Below are positions 52,196-60,272 of a DNA stretch of 64,000 nt, one piece after another. The notes under the pieces were generated by a model. It searched no databases. It saw only the letters and a list, made by a program, of their open reading frames with translations, and was not told where the DNA came from. The stretch is from positions 18,131-82,130 of the forward strand of contig NZ_FOPC01000017.1 of NCBI RefSeq assembly GCF_900113375.1. The letters run 5' to 3'. Position 1 is the first letter of the stretch; each line of letters starts with the position of its first letter. This DNA is from Algoriphagus hitonicola. GTDB lineage: Bacteria > Bacteroidota > Bacteroidia > Cytophagales > Cyclobacteriaceae. The position numbers were made by a program, and so were the translations under genes.

Positions 52196-52491
52196 ATCGT
52201 TTTTACATCAATTTTATCATATTGTTTATGCGTTCCTATGAATCTTATGAAAATCACTTGAAACTCATAGTCAATCGCGACAACTAACCTATAATCATTG
52301 CCTTTGACATTGAAAACTACGCGTCCCTCTCCAATAATACTTGCACTTTTAAATTGTTCTTTTAGCTCGTTTGAAGTTTTCCACTCAGCTGCTTTAGCAT
52401 CATGATACCAAGCCCTCAATGAGGCTTCAGAATCTGAGTATTCTGGCTTTTCAAAGAACTCTCTTAAAGTTCTGAAGGCAATGATTCTCAT
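52192..52491 (-). CDS. higB: HigB-type mRNA interferase toxin
   Basis: 99 residues, a RelE-superfamily toxin. Family marks: MRIIAFRTLREFF, LRAWYHDAKAAEWKTSNELKEQFKSASIIGEGRVVFNVKGNDYRLVVAIDYEFQVIFIRFIGTHKQYDKID. The KGNxYRLV and THxxYDKID motifs are diagnostic for HigB, which cleaves mRNA on the ribosome. It is first in the pair and overlaps higA by four bases. The pair sits between two core genes, with no visible mobility genes beside it. Confidence 0.94.
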   Translation of the reverse strand: MRIIAFRTLREFFEKPEYSDSEASLRAWYHDAKAAEWKTSNELKEQFKSASIIGEGRVVFNVKGNDYRLVVAIDYEFQVIFIRFIGTHKQYDKIDVKTI

Positions 52492-52672
52492 GATTCAAAT
52501 ATACAAAATCAATCTATTTTTTCCCAATTTGGGATATTCTATTCTTCTGACTGTCTAGCAGCTAAGCGGAATAGGCTTGCCATTGAAATTTACAAGAGCG
52601 ATACAAAATTTCGAAAAAATTAAAACTCCCAAATTTATTAATCCCGGTGATGGATAATTTTTTCTTCTAACT

Positions 52673-53836
52673 TTAACCCTCTCTAGTCCCCTGATAGAGT
52701 TCATATTTCAAAAGGCGACAATCAATCGTTCCATTCCAAAATTCAATTCTCCGGCTGGCTTTGAGTCCTACTTTTTTGGCTAATTCCATATTTCCCGTAA
52801 AAATATAACCTCGATAGCCCGCACATTTTTGTTTCATAAAATCCCCTATTCGCTTATAAATCGCCTCCAGCTCTGCTTCCTCACCCAGCCGCTCTCCGTA
52901 TTCGGGATTAAACATGATGACCCCACGCGGCCTTTCGGGAATCGGCGTTTCGGCAAAGTCGCATACTTCAAACTGTATCATATGATCCACTCCTGCTGTG
53001 GCGGCATTTTCTTGTGCAAATGAAATTGCCTGAAGGGAAATATCCGAGGCAATGATTTTGAGTTCGGGGATTTCAGTGATTTTACTTTTCAGCTTGGTTA
53101 CTTTGGCTTCATAAGCACTTGAGTCATATCCCAAAATAAATTGAAAAGCGTAATGATCCCGATAGAGTCCAGGATATCGTTTGGTAGCCATCAAAGCAGC
53201 TTCGATTGCCAAGGTACCCGATCCACACATGGGGTTGATAAAAGGCACACGGGTATTCCATTCAGTAGCATAAATGGTAGCCGCTGCCAAATCCTCCATC
53301 ATGGGAGCTTTTCCTGGGATTTTTCGATAGCCATGCTTGGCCAGCGTCTCACCTGAGGTGTTGATGTATACGTTAGCGTGGTTTTCTTTCCAAAAAACCT
53401 GAAAAACCAAGCCGTCAAAATCAGAACCGGAATCAGGTCTACGTCCAAATTTTTCACGAAACCGATCTACGATGGCATCTTTGACTTTTACATTGACGAT
53501 AAGCGGCGTAGTCACGGATTCATTATCCACGACCGAATTGACTGAAAAATACCCGTCCACATCCAGATAATCCTCCCAGGGGATCGATTTCATCCGACGA
53601 TAAATATCATCGGCATGCCTGAGATAAAAGGACTTAATTTCATAAAGCACATGTGAGGCGGTCCGAAGATGGAGGTTTAGATCCATACATTCCTCAAGAG
53701 AGGCTTTGATTTCCACGCCAGTTCTACCGACAGATTCCGGCACAAAACCCAATTCACGGATTTCTTTTTCCAAGTATGAAACAGAGCGGTCCTTGCAAGT
53801 GACAAAAACTTTTTCCTTCTGATTAAAATCAAGCAT
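52673..53836 (-). CDS. THUMP-domain class I SAM-dependent RNA methyltransferase (RlmL N-terminal type)
   Basis: 387 residues from the ATG at 53836; a TTG two codons upstream overlaps the promoter motif and is unlikely. A ferredoxin-like/THUMP N-terminal RNA-binding part (about 1-155, VFVTCKDRSVSYLEKEIREL, LRTASHVLYEIKSFYL, IVNVKVKDAIVDRFREKFGRRPD) precedes a Rossmann methyltransferase: PFINPMCGSGTLAIEAALMA, IIASDISLQAISFAQENAATAGV, and the target-binding motif MFNPEYGERLG. The last has NPEY where most N6/N2 methyltransferases have NPPY. By homology it methylates 23S rRNA guanine (like RlmL G2445), but the exact site is unknown. A TACTTTTG motif ends only three bases before the ATG. Confidence 0.9.
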   Translation of the reverse strand: MLDFNQKEKVFVTCKDRSVSYLEKEIRELGFVPESVGRTGVEIKASLEECMDLNLHLRTASHVLYEIKSFYLRHADDIYRRMKSIPWEDYLDVDGYFSVNSVVDNESVTTPLIVNVKVKDAIVDRFREKFGRRPDSGSDFDGLVFQVFWKENHANVYINTSGETLAKHGYRKIPGKAPMMEDLAAATIYATEWNTRVPFINPMCGSGTLAIEAALMATKRYPGLYRDHYAFQFILGYDSSAYEAKVTKLKSKITEIPELKIIASDISLQAISFAQENAATAGVDHMIQFEVCDFAETPIPERPRGVIMFNPEYGERLGEEAELEAIYKRIGDFMKQKCAGYRGYIFTGNMELAKKVGLKASRRIEFWNGTIDCRLLKYELYQGTREG

Positions 53837-53839
53837 GTG

Positions 53840-53847
53840 CAAAAGTA
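53840..53847 (-). promoter_or_regulatory. Bacteroidota -7 motif (TACTTTTG) abutting a start codon
   Basis: On the minus strand TACTTTTG is followed by CAC and then the ATG at 53836. If transcription starts the usual 5-7 bases after this motif, the methyltransferase mRNA would be leaderless or nearly so. Confidence 0.5.
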
Positions 53848-53912
53848 GGGATTTCGAACCAATCCCTGCTAAAAGCCCAATCTGTGAAATCTATAATTTT
53901 TTTGGGGAAAGC

Positions 53913-53926
53913 CGCAAACGATTGCG
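53913..53926. promoter_or_regulatory. LacI-family operator candidate upstream of DUF1080 gene
   Basis: CGCAAACGATTGCG is a CG-centred palindrome (arms CGCAA/TTGCG), the shape bound by LacI-family repressors. The same core followed by GTA occurs at 57892-57905 upstream of uxaC. It lies 75 bases before the ATG at 54001. Confidence 0.65.
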
Positions 53927-54000
53927 TAATTTCAAGCTGTGACTATTTGTTGCAGTGAGCCAAAATCTTGAATTTAGAAAATGAATTAGCAACCCAAAAC

Positions 54001-55383
54001 ATGAAAAAGCATTACTCTAAACTATTCCCCACACTTGCCTCGGCCCTTATTTTAGCATGCTCCGCGCCAGAAAAACAAAATGATGGTTGGCAGGAATTAT
54101 TCAATGGTGAGGACCTGACCGGATGGAAAGCCGTCGCCGGAACTGCTGAATTTTCTGTAGAAGACGGCGTTATTGTCGGAACAGCAGTCGCCGGTTCTCC
54201 CAATACTTTTCTGATCTCGGAGGAAAGTTATGGTGATTTTGTCTTAGAACTCGAGCTCAAAGTGGAGCATGAAACCTCAAACTCGGGAATTATGGCAAGA
54301 GGGCAGTTTGACCCGGAAGCCCGAGACGGAAATGGGCTGGTTTACGGATATCAAATCGAAGCTGACCCAACCGATCGCGGATGGTCAGCAGGTGTTTACG
54401 ATGAAGCAAGACGGGGATGGCTTTATCCCCTGGAGCTCAATCCTGAAGCAAAAACGGCCTTCAAACTAGGTGAATTCAATCAATACAGAATCGAAGTCAT
54501 CGGCGATGAAATCAAAACCTGGCTCAACGGTCAGGAAGTTGCCTATGTCGTGGACGATATGGACAACAGTGGATTTATCGGTTTACAAGTCCATAGCATT
54601 TCCAATCCCGAGGACTCGGGGAACAAAACCTATTTTAGAAACATCCGCATCAAAACCGAAAACATTGAGCCAACACCTTTTCAAAAGGATCTTTTTGTAG
54701 TCAATAATCGACTCAACGAATTGACCGATTATGAAAAAAATCAGGGATGGCGATTACTCTTTAATGGTGAAAATGCAGAAGGTTGGGTGGGTGCTTATAA
54801 AGACAGCTTTCCCGATTTTGGCTGGTCAGTCAATGAGGGGATTTTAACCATTGCCGAGTCCGACGGTGGAGAATCTACCAACGCGGGAGATATTGTGACT
54901 ACCGAGGAATTCAGCGCATTTGACTTTGCTTTTGAATTTAAGCTTTCCGAAGGAGCCAATAGTGGAGTTAAATATTTTGTCACTTTGGAAGAGGAAAATA
55001 CCGGATCGGCAATCGGACTGGAATATCAAATTCTTGATGACGAAAGACATCCTGATGCCAAAATGGGCCGGGAAGGGAATCGTACCTTGGCTTCTTTATA
55101 TGACCTGATCAAAGCTGAAAAACAGGATCGATTCCTCAAACCCATTGGGGAATGGAATAAAGGAAGAATCGTCGTACACCCAGACAATAAAGTGGAGCAT
55201 TACCTAAACGGTATCCAAGTCCTGGAATATGTTCGTGGATCTGAGGAATTCCGGGATTTGGTCGAAATCAGCAAATATAAGGTTTGGGAAAACTTTGGCG
55301 AGGCTCCTCAAGGACACATTCTCCTGCAGGATCACGGCAATGAAGTAAGCTTTAAAAACATCAAAATCAAAACCCTGAATTAA
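54001..55383 (+). CDS. Lipoprotein with two DUF1080 (3-keto-disaccharide hydrolase) domains
   Basis: 460 residues from the ATG at 54001 (MKKHYSKLFPTLASALILAC), a lipoprotein signal with Cys20; an in-frame ATG at 53968 gives a poor N-terminus. Two DUF1080 domains follow in tandem: about 30-222 (GWQELFNGEDLTGWKAVAGTAEFSVEDGVIVG ... YFRNIRIKT) and about 248-458 (GWRLLFNGENAEGWVG ... VSFKNIKIKTL). DUF1080 is a jelly-roll fold in which characterised members act on 3-keto-glycosides. The protein would face the periplasm or cell surface. It is transcribed with the following Gfo/Idh oxidoreductase (14-base gap) and carries a LacI-type operator upstream. Confidence 0.9.
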   Translation: MKKHYSKLFPTLASALILACSAPEKQNDGWQELFNGEDLTGWKAVAGTAEFSVEDGVIVGTAVAGSPNTFLISEESYGDFVLELELKVEHETSNSGIMARGQFDPEARDGNGLVYGYQIEADPTDRGWSAGVYDEARRGWLYPLELNPEAKTAFKLGEFNQYRIEVIGDEIKTWLNGQEVAYVVDDMDNSGFIGLQVHSISNPEDSGNKTYFRNIRIKTENIEPTPFQKDLFVVNNRLNELTDYEKNQGWRLLFNGENAEGWVGAYKDSFPDFGWSVNEGILTIAESDGGESTNAGDIVTTEEFSAFDFAFEFKLSEGANSGVKYFVTLEEENTGSAIGLEYQILDDERHPDAKMGREGNRTLASLYDLIKAEKQDRFLKPIGEWNKGRIVVHPDNKVEHYLNGIQVLEYVRGSEEFRDLVEISKYKVWENFGEAPQGHILLQDHGNEVSFKNIKIKTLN

Positions 55384-55397
55384 CCACCTGAATAACC

Positions 55398-56747
55398 ATG
55401 AAAAATCAAAACAGAAGAGATTTTCTCAAGAAAAGCACGGCAGCCACATTAGGGCTTTCCGCACTCGGTGCCGTTGGATTTTCGGCTAAATCATACGGTA
55501 GAATCTTAGGAGCCAATGACCGACTCAATGTCGCTATCGCAGGCTTGGGAAGAAGAATGGGCGCTTTTTATGAGCCCATAGCACTGCAGTCCTCAAATGT
55601 AAATCTGCTTTACCTGTGCGATGTCATGCAGCGGCAAATGACCAATGCAGCCAATAATTTCAGCAAGCATATTGACTATCAACCTACTCTTGAAGGGAAT
55701 ATAATTAAAGTATTGGAAGACAAGGATTTGGATGTATTGATCAACGCTACACCAGACCATTGGCATGCACCGGGAACCTGGCTTGCCATGGAGCGTGGAA
55801 AACACGTCTATGTAGAGAAGCCCTGCTCCCATAATCCCCGCGAAGGCGAACTGCTGATCGCTTTGCAAAAGAAATATAATAAGGTGGTTCAAATGGGAAA
55901 TCAGCAGCGATCAGCGCCAGAAAGCAGAGAAATCATCACTGCAATTCATAATGGCGAAATCGGAAAAGCTTATAAGGCGGTAGCCTTTTATTCCAATGCC
56001 CGAGGTGAAGTAGTCAACCCCTCACCTGCCCCCGTTCCGGAAGGCTTGGATTGGGAACTATTCCAAGGACCTGCTCCACGGAAACCTTACATGCACGACA
56101 CTTGGGATTACAACTGGCACTGGTACGGATGGGATTATGGAACCGCCGAGACGGGCAACAATGCCACACATGAACTCGATGTGGCAAGATGGGCGCTACA
56201 GGTAGATTATCCGGAGCAAGTATTCGTCGATGCAGCAAAAGAACATTACCCCAATGACGGATGGACCATGTACGATACCATGGAAGCTACTTTCAGATTC
56301 AAAAATGGTTCGACTATCATTTGGGATGGAAAAAGTAGAAATGCCTACAGCACCTACGGTTCAGATCGGGGAACGATCATTTTTGGGACAGAAGGAAGCG
56401 TTTTTGTCAACAGAAATGGCTACAAACACTACGACCGAGGTGGGAAGTTGATCAAAGACAGTACGTCTGGAGGGTCGGAAGCTGGGACAGCCCTTGGTGG
56501 CGGAGGAGACATGAGTACTACCCACGTGGTTAATTTCTTCAATGCTGTGAGAGGTACGGAAAAGCAAAACTCCAACATCGAGGAGGGTGCCATCAGTTCA
56601 CTGATGTGTCACTTGGCAAATATCGGCTACCGAACCGGAGAACTACTGGAATGCGATCCTTCATCAGGACGAATCACCAATTCTGAGGAAGCCATGAAGC
56701 TGTGGTCCCGAACTTATGAAAAGGGCTGGGAACCGCCACAGGTTTAA
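55398..56747 (+). CDS. Gfo/Idh/MocA family oxidoreductase, Tat-exported
   Basis: 449 residues. The N-terminus MKNQNRRDFLKKSTAATLGLSALGAVGFSA is a twin-arginine signal (NRRDFLKK). The Rossmann domain begins LNVAIAGLGRRMGAFYEPIAL, followed by VLINATPDHWHAPGTWLAMERGKHVYVEKPCSHN, the EKP motif with the catalytic lysine. The C-terminal alpha/beta domain has GNNATHELDVARWALQVDYPEQV. NAD-bound periplasmic members oxidise sugars or act as glycosidases. The pairing with a DUF1080 lipoprotein suggests that the two work on a keto-sugar intermediate. It ends in the terminator at 56758-56787. Confidence 0.93.
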   Translation: MKNQNRRDFLKKSTAATLGLSALGAVGFSAKSYGRILGANDRLNVAIAGLGRRMGAFYEPIALQSSNVNLLYLCDVMQRQMTNAANNFSKHIDYQPTLEGNIIKVLEDKDLDVLINATPDHWHAPGTWLAMERGKHVYVEKPCSHNPREGELLIALQKKYNKVVQMGNQQRSAPESREIITAIHNGEIGKAYKAVAFYSNARGEVVNPSPAPVPEGLDWELFQGPAPRKPYMHDTWDYNWHWYGWDYGTAETGNNATHELDVARWALQVDYPEQVFVDAAKEHYPNDGWTMYDTMEATFRFKNGSTIIWDGKSRNAYSTYGSDRGTIIFGTEGSVFVNRNGYKHYDRGGKLIKDSTSGGSEAGTALGGGGDMSTTHVVNFFNAVRGTEKQNSNIEEGAISSLMCHLANIGYRTGELLECDPSSGRITNSEEAMKLWSRTYEKGWEPPQV

Positions 56748-56757
56748 AATTTTTCAG

Positions 56758-56787
56758 AGCCGCTTCTGAGAAGGGGCGGCTTTTTTT
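56758..56787 (+). terminator. Intrinsic terminator after Gfo/Idh gene
   Basis: AGCCGC (56758-56763) pairs with GCGGCT (56776-56781), with an inner CTTCT/AGAAG stem, followed by a run of T to 56787. The T-run ends on the stop codon of the convergent lacI gene. Confidence 0.8.
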
Positions 56788-57809
56788 CACCTCACAAGGG
56801 TAGATTCTCTGATTGTCAATTGGCTGGGTAATGAAATTACTTCATTGGGTAAATCCGGCTGACGGGGTTTGGTCAGTTTTTTAATTAGGATTTTGGCGCA
56901 TTCCTGTCCTATAGCCTCGGCGGGTTGAGTAATGGTGGTGAGTGATGGATTCAAAAGATTTGGAATGCTCATATTCGAAAAAGAAATCACTTTCAAATCA
57001 TCCGGAATCGAAAGATTGTTTTTTTTGACTGCATGATAGGTAGATAGGGCCAGCTTTTCTACTGAAGCCAAAATCCCATCCGGACGATCGCTCGACTGAA
57101 GCAATGCTTTGATCAATTGAATATTTTCCTCATCCTGATGACTACAGCAAATACTTAAGTTGGAATCAGCTTCAATACCCTCCTTTTTCAAGGCATCCAA
57201 ATAGCCCCGATATCGCTCTCGGGTGATGGAAAGCTCCTTGCTGAGCATCAAAAATGCAATGCGTTTACACCCCTGCTGGATCAAGTGCCTGGTTCCTTCA
57301 AAAGCACTTTCGTAGTCATTGGTGATAAATTTGGTTGTCGGAATTTCCCCGCAAACCCGATCAAAAAATAAAATGGGAAGACCTCGATCATAAAGATTTT
57401 TCAAATGGGAAATATCACTGGTTTGGCTGGAAACCGACATCACAATGGCATCCGCTCTTCCATTTTGCAAAAGGGAAACGATTTTTTTCTCCTTTTCCAC
57501 ATCTTCATGGGTGCTGTATACCAATAGATGATAGCCATGCTCAGAGGTGATCGACTCGATTCCATCGATGACTTGAGCAAAGAAATTATTGATCCGCTCG
57601 GGAATAATCACAGCAATGGTTTTACTTTTATTTTCCCGAAGACTTCGTGCAAACGGATTGGGCTGATAGTTCAAATGCTCAGCCATGGAGATGACTTTTT
57701 TCTTTGTGGCTTCCGAAATCTCGTAACTATCGTTCAACGCTCTAGACACGGTTGATGGGGCAAGATTGAGTTTTGAAGCCAATTCCTTCAAGCTGATACC
57801 GTTTTTCAT
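56787..57809 (-). CDS. LacI family transcriptional repressor
   Basis: 340 residues. The helix-turn-helix and hinge are at the N-terminus: ISLKELASKLNLAPSTVSRALNDSYEISEATKKKVISMAEHLNYQPNPFARSLR. A periplasmic-binding-protein-like effector domain follows (TIAVIIPERINNFFAQVIDGIESITSEHGYHLLVYSTHEDVEKEK, LPILFFDRVCGEIPTTKFITNDYESAFEGTRHLIQQGCKRIAFLM, ITQPAEAIGQECAKILIKKL). It lies between the DUF1080/Gfo-Idh unit and the uxaC operon, both with the CG-centred palindrome upstream, so it most likely represses both. A uronate or derived intermediate is the probable effector. AAAAACGTTATG at its own start may allow autoregulation. Confidence 0.92.
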   Translation of the reverse strand: MKNGISLKELASKLNLAPSTVSRALNDSYEISEATKKKVISMAEHLNYQPNPFARSLRENKSKTIAVIIPERINNFFAQVIDGIESITSEHGYHLLVYSTHEDVEKEKKIVSLLQNGRADAIVMSVSSQTSDISHLKNLYDRGLPILFFDRVCGEIPTTKFITNDYESAFEGTRHLIQQGCKRIAFLMLSKELSITRERYRGYLDALKKEGIEADSNLSICCSHQDEENIQLIKALLQSSDRPDGILASVEKLALSTYHAVKKNNLSIPDDLKVISFSNMSIPNLLNPSLTTITQPAEAIGQECAKILIKKLTKPRQPDLPNEVISLPSQLTIRESTLVR

Positions 57810-57891
57810 AACGTTTTTGGGAATAATGGTTTAAAAATCAACAAAATCAGTTTGGAATTAAAATGGATTGGGATAAATGGTCTGAAATATT

Positions 57892-57905
57892 CGCAAACGA
57901 TTTCG
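57892..57905. promoter_or_regulatory. LacI-family operator candidate between lacI and uxaC
   Basis: CGCAAACGATTTCG, continued by TAGTTT, is nearly the same as CGCAAACGATTGCG followed by TAATTT at 53913. It sits 82 bases from the lacI start and 78 bases from the uxaC start in the divergent spacer. Confidence 0.65.
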
Positions 57906-57983
57906 TAGTTTAATGTAATAAAACCTGTAATTCGAGGTAAATTCAAGGGTACAAAACATTAAAATTTCAGGACTCTAAACTCC

Positions 57984-59426
57984 ATGAATTCACCAAATCA
58001 GCCCACTTTCTTTTTATCTGATGACTTTCTACTCCAATCGGATTTTGCCAAAGTTTTATATCATAGCTACGCAAAAAACCTCCCGATCATCGATTATCAT
58101 AACCATCTTCCTCCATCGGAGGTAAATACCAATAGACAATTTTCAAATCTCACCGAAATCTGGCTGGCAGGAGATCATTACAAATGGCGGGCAATGCGAA
58201 CCTTAGGGGTTTCCGAACGATTCATCACTGGAAATGCTGAAGCAAATGAGAAGTTTGAAAAATGGGCTTTCACGGTGCCATACACCGTAAGAAATCCACT
58301 CTATCATTGGACCCATCTGGAGCTGAATCGCTATTTTGGTTTAGAAGAGTTATTGTCCCAGAAAAATGCAGCAGAGGTTTATGCTCATTGTAATCAATTC
58401 CTCCAAACTCCGGATTTTCGTACGGTCCCTCTATTAACTAAAATGAATGTGGAGATAATCTGCTCAACGGATGATCCGGCAGATTCCCTAGATCATCATG
58501 TGGAGTTTGCTCAAAAAGGAAATTCCCTTCAGCTTTACCCCGCTTTCCGACCGGATAAATCCTATGCGATTGAAAATCCCGAAAGCTATCTTTCCTATTT
58601 GGAAAAATTAGGAGAAGCGGCCAAGTTGAAAATCGACTCTTTTGAAAACTTATTGGCTGCGCTTCAGGATCGGGTAGATTATTTTCACCACCGAGGATGT
58701 CGGCTTTCTGATCACGGATTGGAGCAGCTTTATTTTTTTGAAAAAGAAGACTTTCAGATCGAGGAACTATTCAGAAGGATTCGATTGGGGAAAGAGCTCA
58801 GTAAACCTGAAACTCAATATTTCAAGTTCAAAACCCTCCAATCCCTATGTCGCATGTACCACAAAAAAGGCTGGGTGCAGCAATTTCACTTGGGAGCGCT
58901 GCGCAATACCAATACGCATCAATTGCGGCAATTGGGTCCAGATACGGGATTCGATTCAATTGGGGATTTTGAACAGGCCGAAGCACTTGCGGGATTTTTA
59001 AATTCATTGGAAAAAAGCGAGCAGCTATCCAAAACTATCCTCTACAATCTAAATCCACGGGACAATGCCATTTTTGCCGCGATGATTGGTAACTTCAACG
59101 GAGGAGAAATCAAGGGCAAAATCCAGTTTGGTTCGGGTTGGTGGTATCTCGACCAAAAGGAAGGAATGGAAGCGCAAATCAATACGCTTTCGAATATGGG
59201 ACTGATTTCTTGCTTTGTGGGAATGCTAACAGATTCCCGTAGCTTCCTTTCATTTCCGAGACATGAATATTTCCGAAGGATTCTCTGCAATCTTTTTGGG
59301 CAGGATGTACAAAACGGAATCCTCCCTTGGGATGAAAAATGGCTCGGAAAAATCATCGCTGATATTTGTTATCACAATGCAGCAAACTATTTTGACTTTT
59401 CACCCTCAAACTTTGATCTTAAATAA
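57984..59426 (+). CDS. uxaC: Glucuronate isomerase
   Basis: 480 residues, slightly longer than the usual 465-470. UxaC interconverts D-glucuronate and D-fructuronate (and galacturonate and tagaturonate). Amidohydrolase-fold marks: LPIIDYHNHLPPSEVNTNRQF (metal-binding His pair), NLTEIWLAGDHYKWRAMRTLGV, NVEIICSTDDPADSLDHH, AFRPDKSYAIENPESYLSYLEKLG, FHLGALRNTNTHQLRQLGPDTGFDSIGDF, MLTDSRSFLSFPRHEYFRRILCN. Cytosolic. It is the first gene of a four-gene operon with a fructuronate reductase, uxuA and an acetyltransferase; its TAA shares a base with the next ATG (TAATG). Confidence 0.96.
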   Translation: MNSPNQPTFFLSDDFLLQSDFAKVLYHSYAKNLPIIDYHNHLPPSEVNTNRQFSNLTEIWLAGDHYKWRAMRTLGVSERFITGNAEANEKFEKWAFTVPYTVRNPLYHWTHLELNRYFGLEELLSQKNAAEVYAHCNQFLQTPDFRTVPLLTKMNVEIICSTDDPADSLDHHVEFAQKGNSLQLYPAFRPDKSYAIENPESYLSYLEKLGEAAKLKIDSFENLLAALQDRVDYFHHRGCRLSDHGLEQLYFFEKEDFQIEELFRRIRLGKELSKPETQYFKFKTLQSLCRMYHKKGWVQQFHLGALRNTNTHQLRQLGPDTGFDSIGDFEQAEALAGFLNSLEKSEQLSKTILYNLNPRDNAIFAAMIGNFNGGEIKGKIQFGSGWWYLDQKEGMEAQINTLSNMGLISCFVGMLTDSRSFLSFPRHEYFRRILCNLFGQDVQNGILPWDEKWLGKIIADICYHNAANYFDFSPSNFDLK

Positions 59427-60244
59427 TGAACACGAACCTATTTGACCTTACAGGAAAAAAAATCGTCTTTTCCGGTGCCACAGGAGTATTGGGACATACC
59501 ATGAGCCTACACTTGGCCAAGGAAGGAGCGGAAATCATTATACTCGGTAGGACCGAAAGTAAAATGACCCAATTGCTCGCGGATATCGAAGTGGCTGGTG
59601 GAACCGGCAGCGGCTACCGCTGCGATGTGACCGATCCCATCAGCGTGGAAAATGCAGCTAGACGAATCGAAGCCGATTATGGAACAATCGATATCCTGAT
59701 CAATGCGGCCGGTGGAAATATGCCCGGAGCGGTCATCACTCCCGACCAAAATTTTCTTGACTTGGATACAGCATCTTTAAAAAATGTCATCGATCTAAAC
59801 TACATGGGGACAGTTTTACCCATCAAATTTATCCTTCCATTGATGCTTAAAAAGAGAAAGGGTAATATACTAAATATCAGCTCAATGGCAGCATCTCGTC
59901 CGATGACCCGAGTAATGGGTTATGCATCTGCAAAAGCAGCGATCGACAACCTCACCAAATGGCTATCAATCGAACTTGCATCTAAGCATGGACCGGATTT
60001 TCGAGTCAATGCTTTAGCCCCCGGATTCTTTCTCACGGAGCAAAATCGCACGCTTCTCACCAAATCAGACGGAGACCTCACGAGCCGTGGACAGCAGATT
60101 ATCGCACATACTCCTATGGATAGATTTGGAAAACCGGAAGATCTACTCGGCGCATTGCAATGGCTCTGTTCCGATGCTTCGGCATTTGTCACCGGTACTG
60201 TGATCCCTGTTGATGGCGGATTTAGTGCTTATTCCGGTGTTTAA
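59426..60244 (+). CDS. SDR-type D-fructuronate (mannonate) oxidoreductase
   Basis: 272 residues, a classical SDR: IVFSGATGVLGHTMSLHLAKEGAEIIILGR (cofactor loop), DVTDPISVENAARRIEADYGTIDILINAAGGNMPGAVI, ILNISSMAASRPMTRVMGYASAKAAIDNLTKWLSIEL with Ser, Tyr and Lys, VNALAPGFFLTEQNRTLL, and FVTGTVIPVDGGFSAYSGV. The position between uxaC and uxuA makes it the D-fructuronate to D-mannonate reductase. It replaces the unrelated E. coli UxuB, as the SDR-type enzyme does in Bacillus. Its ATG overlaps the uxaC stop by one base. Confidence 0.88.
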   Translation: MNTNLFDLTGKKIVFSGATGVLGHTMSLHLAKEGAEIIILGRTESKMTQLLADIEVAGGTGSGYRCDVTDPISVENAARRIEADYGTIDILINAAGGNMPGAVITPDQNFLDLDTASLKNVIDLNYMGTVLPIKFILPLMLKKRKGNILNISSMAASRPMTRVMGYASAKAAIDNLTKWLSIELASKHGPDFRVNALAPGFFLTEQNRTLLTKSDGDLTSRGQQIIAHTPMDRFGKPEDLLGALQWLCSDASAFVTGTVIPVDGGFSAYSGV

Positions 60245-60272
60245 TAAAACTCAAACCCAAAAAACATAACCT

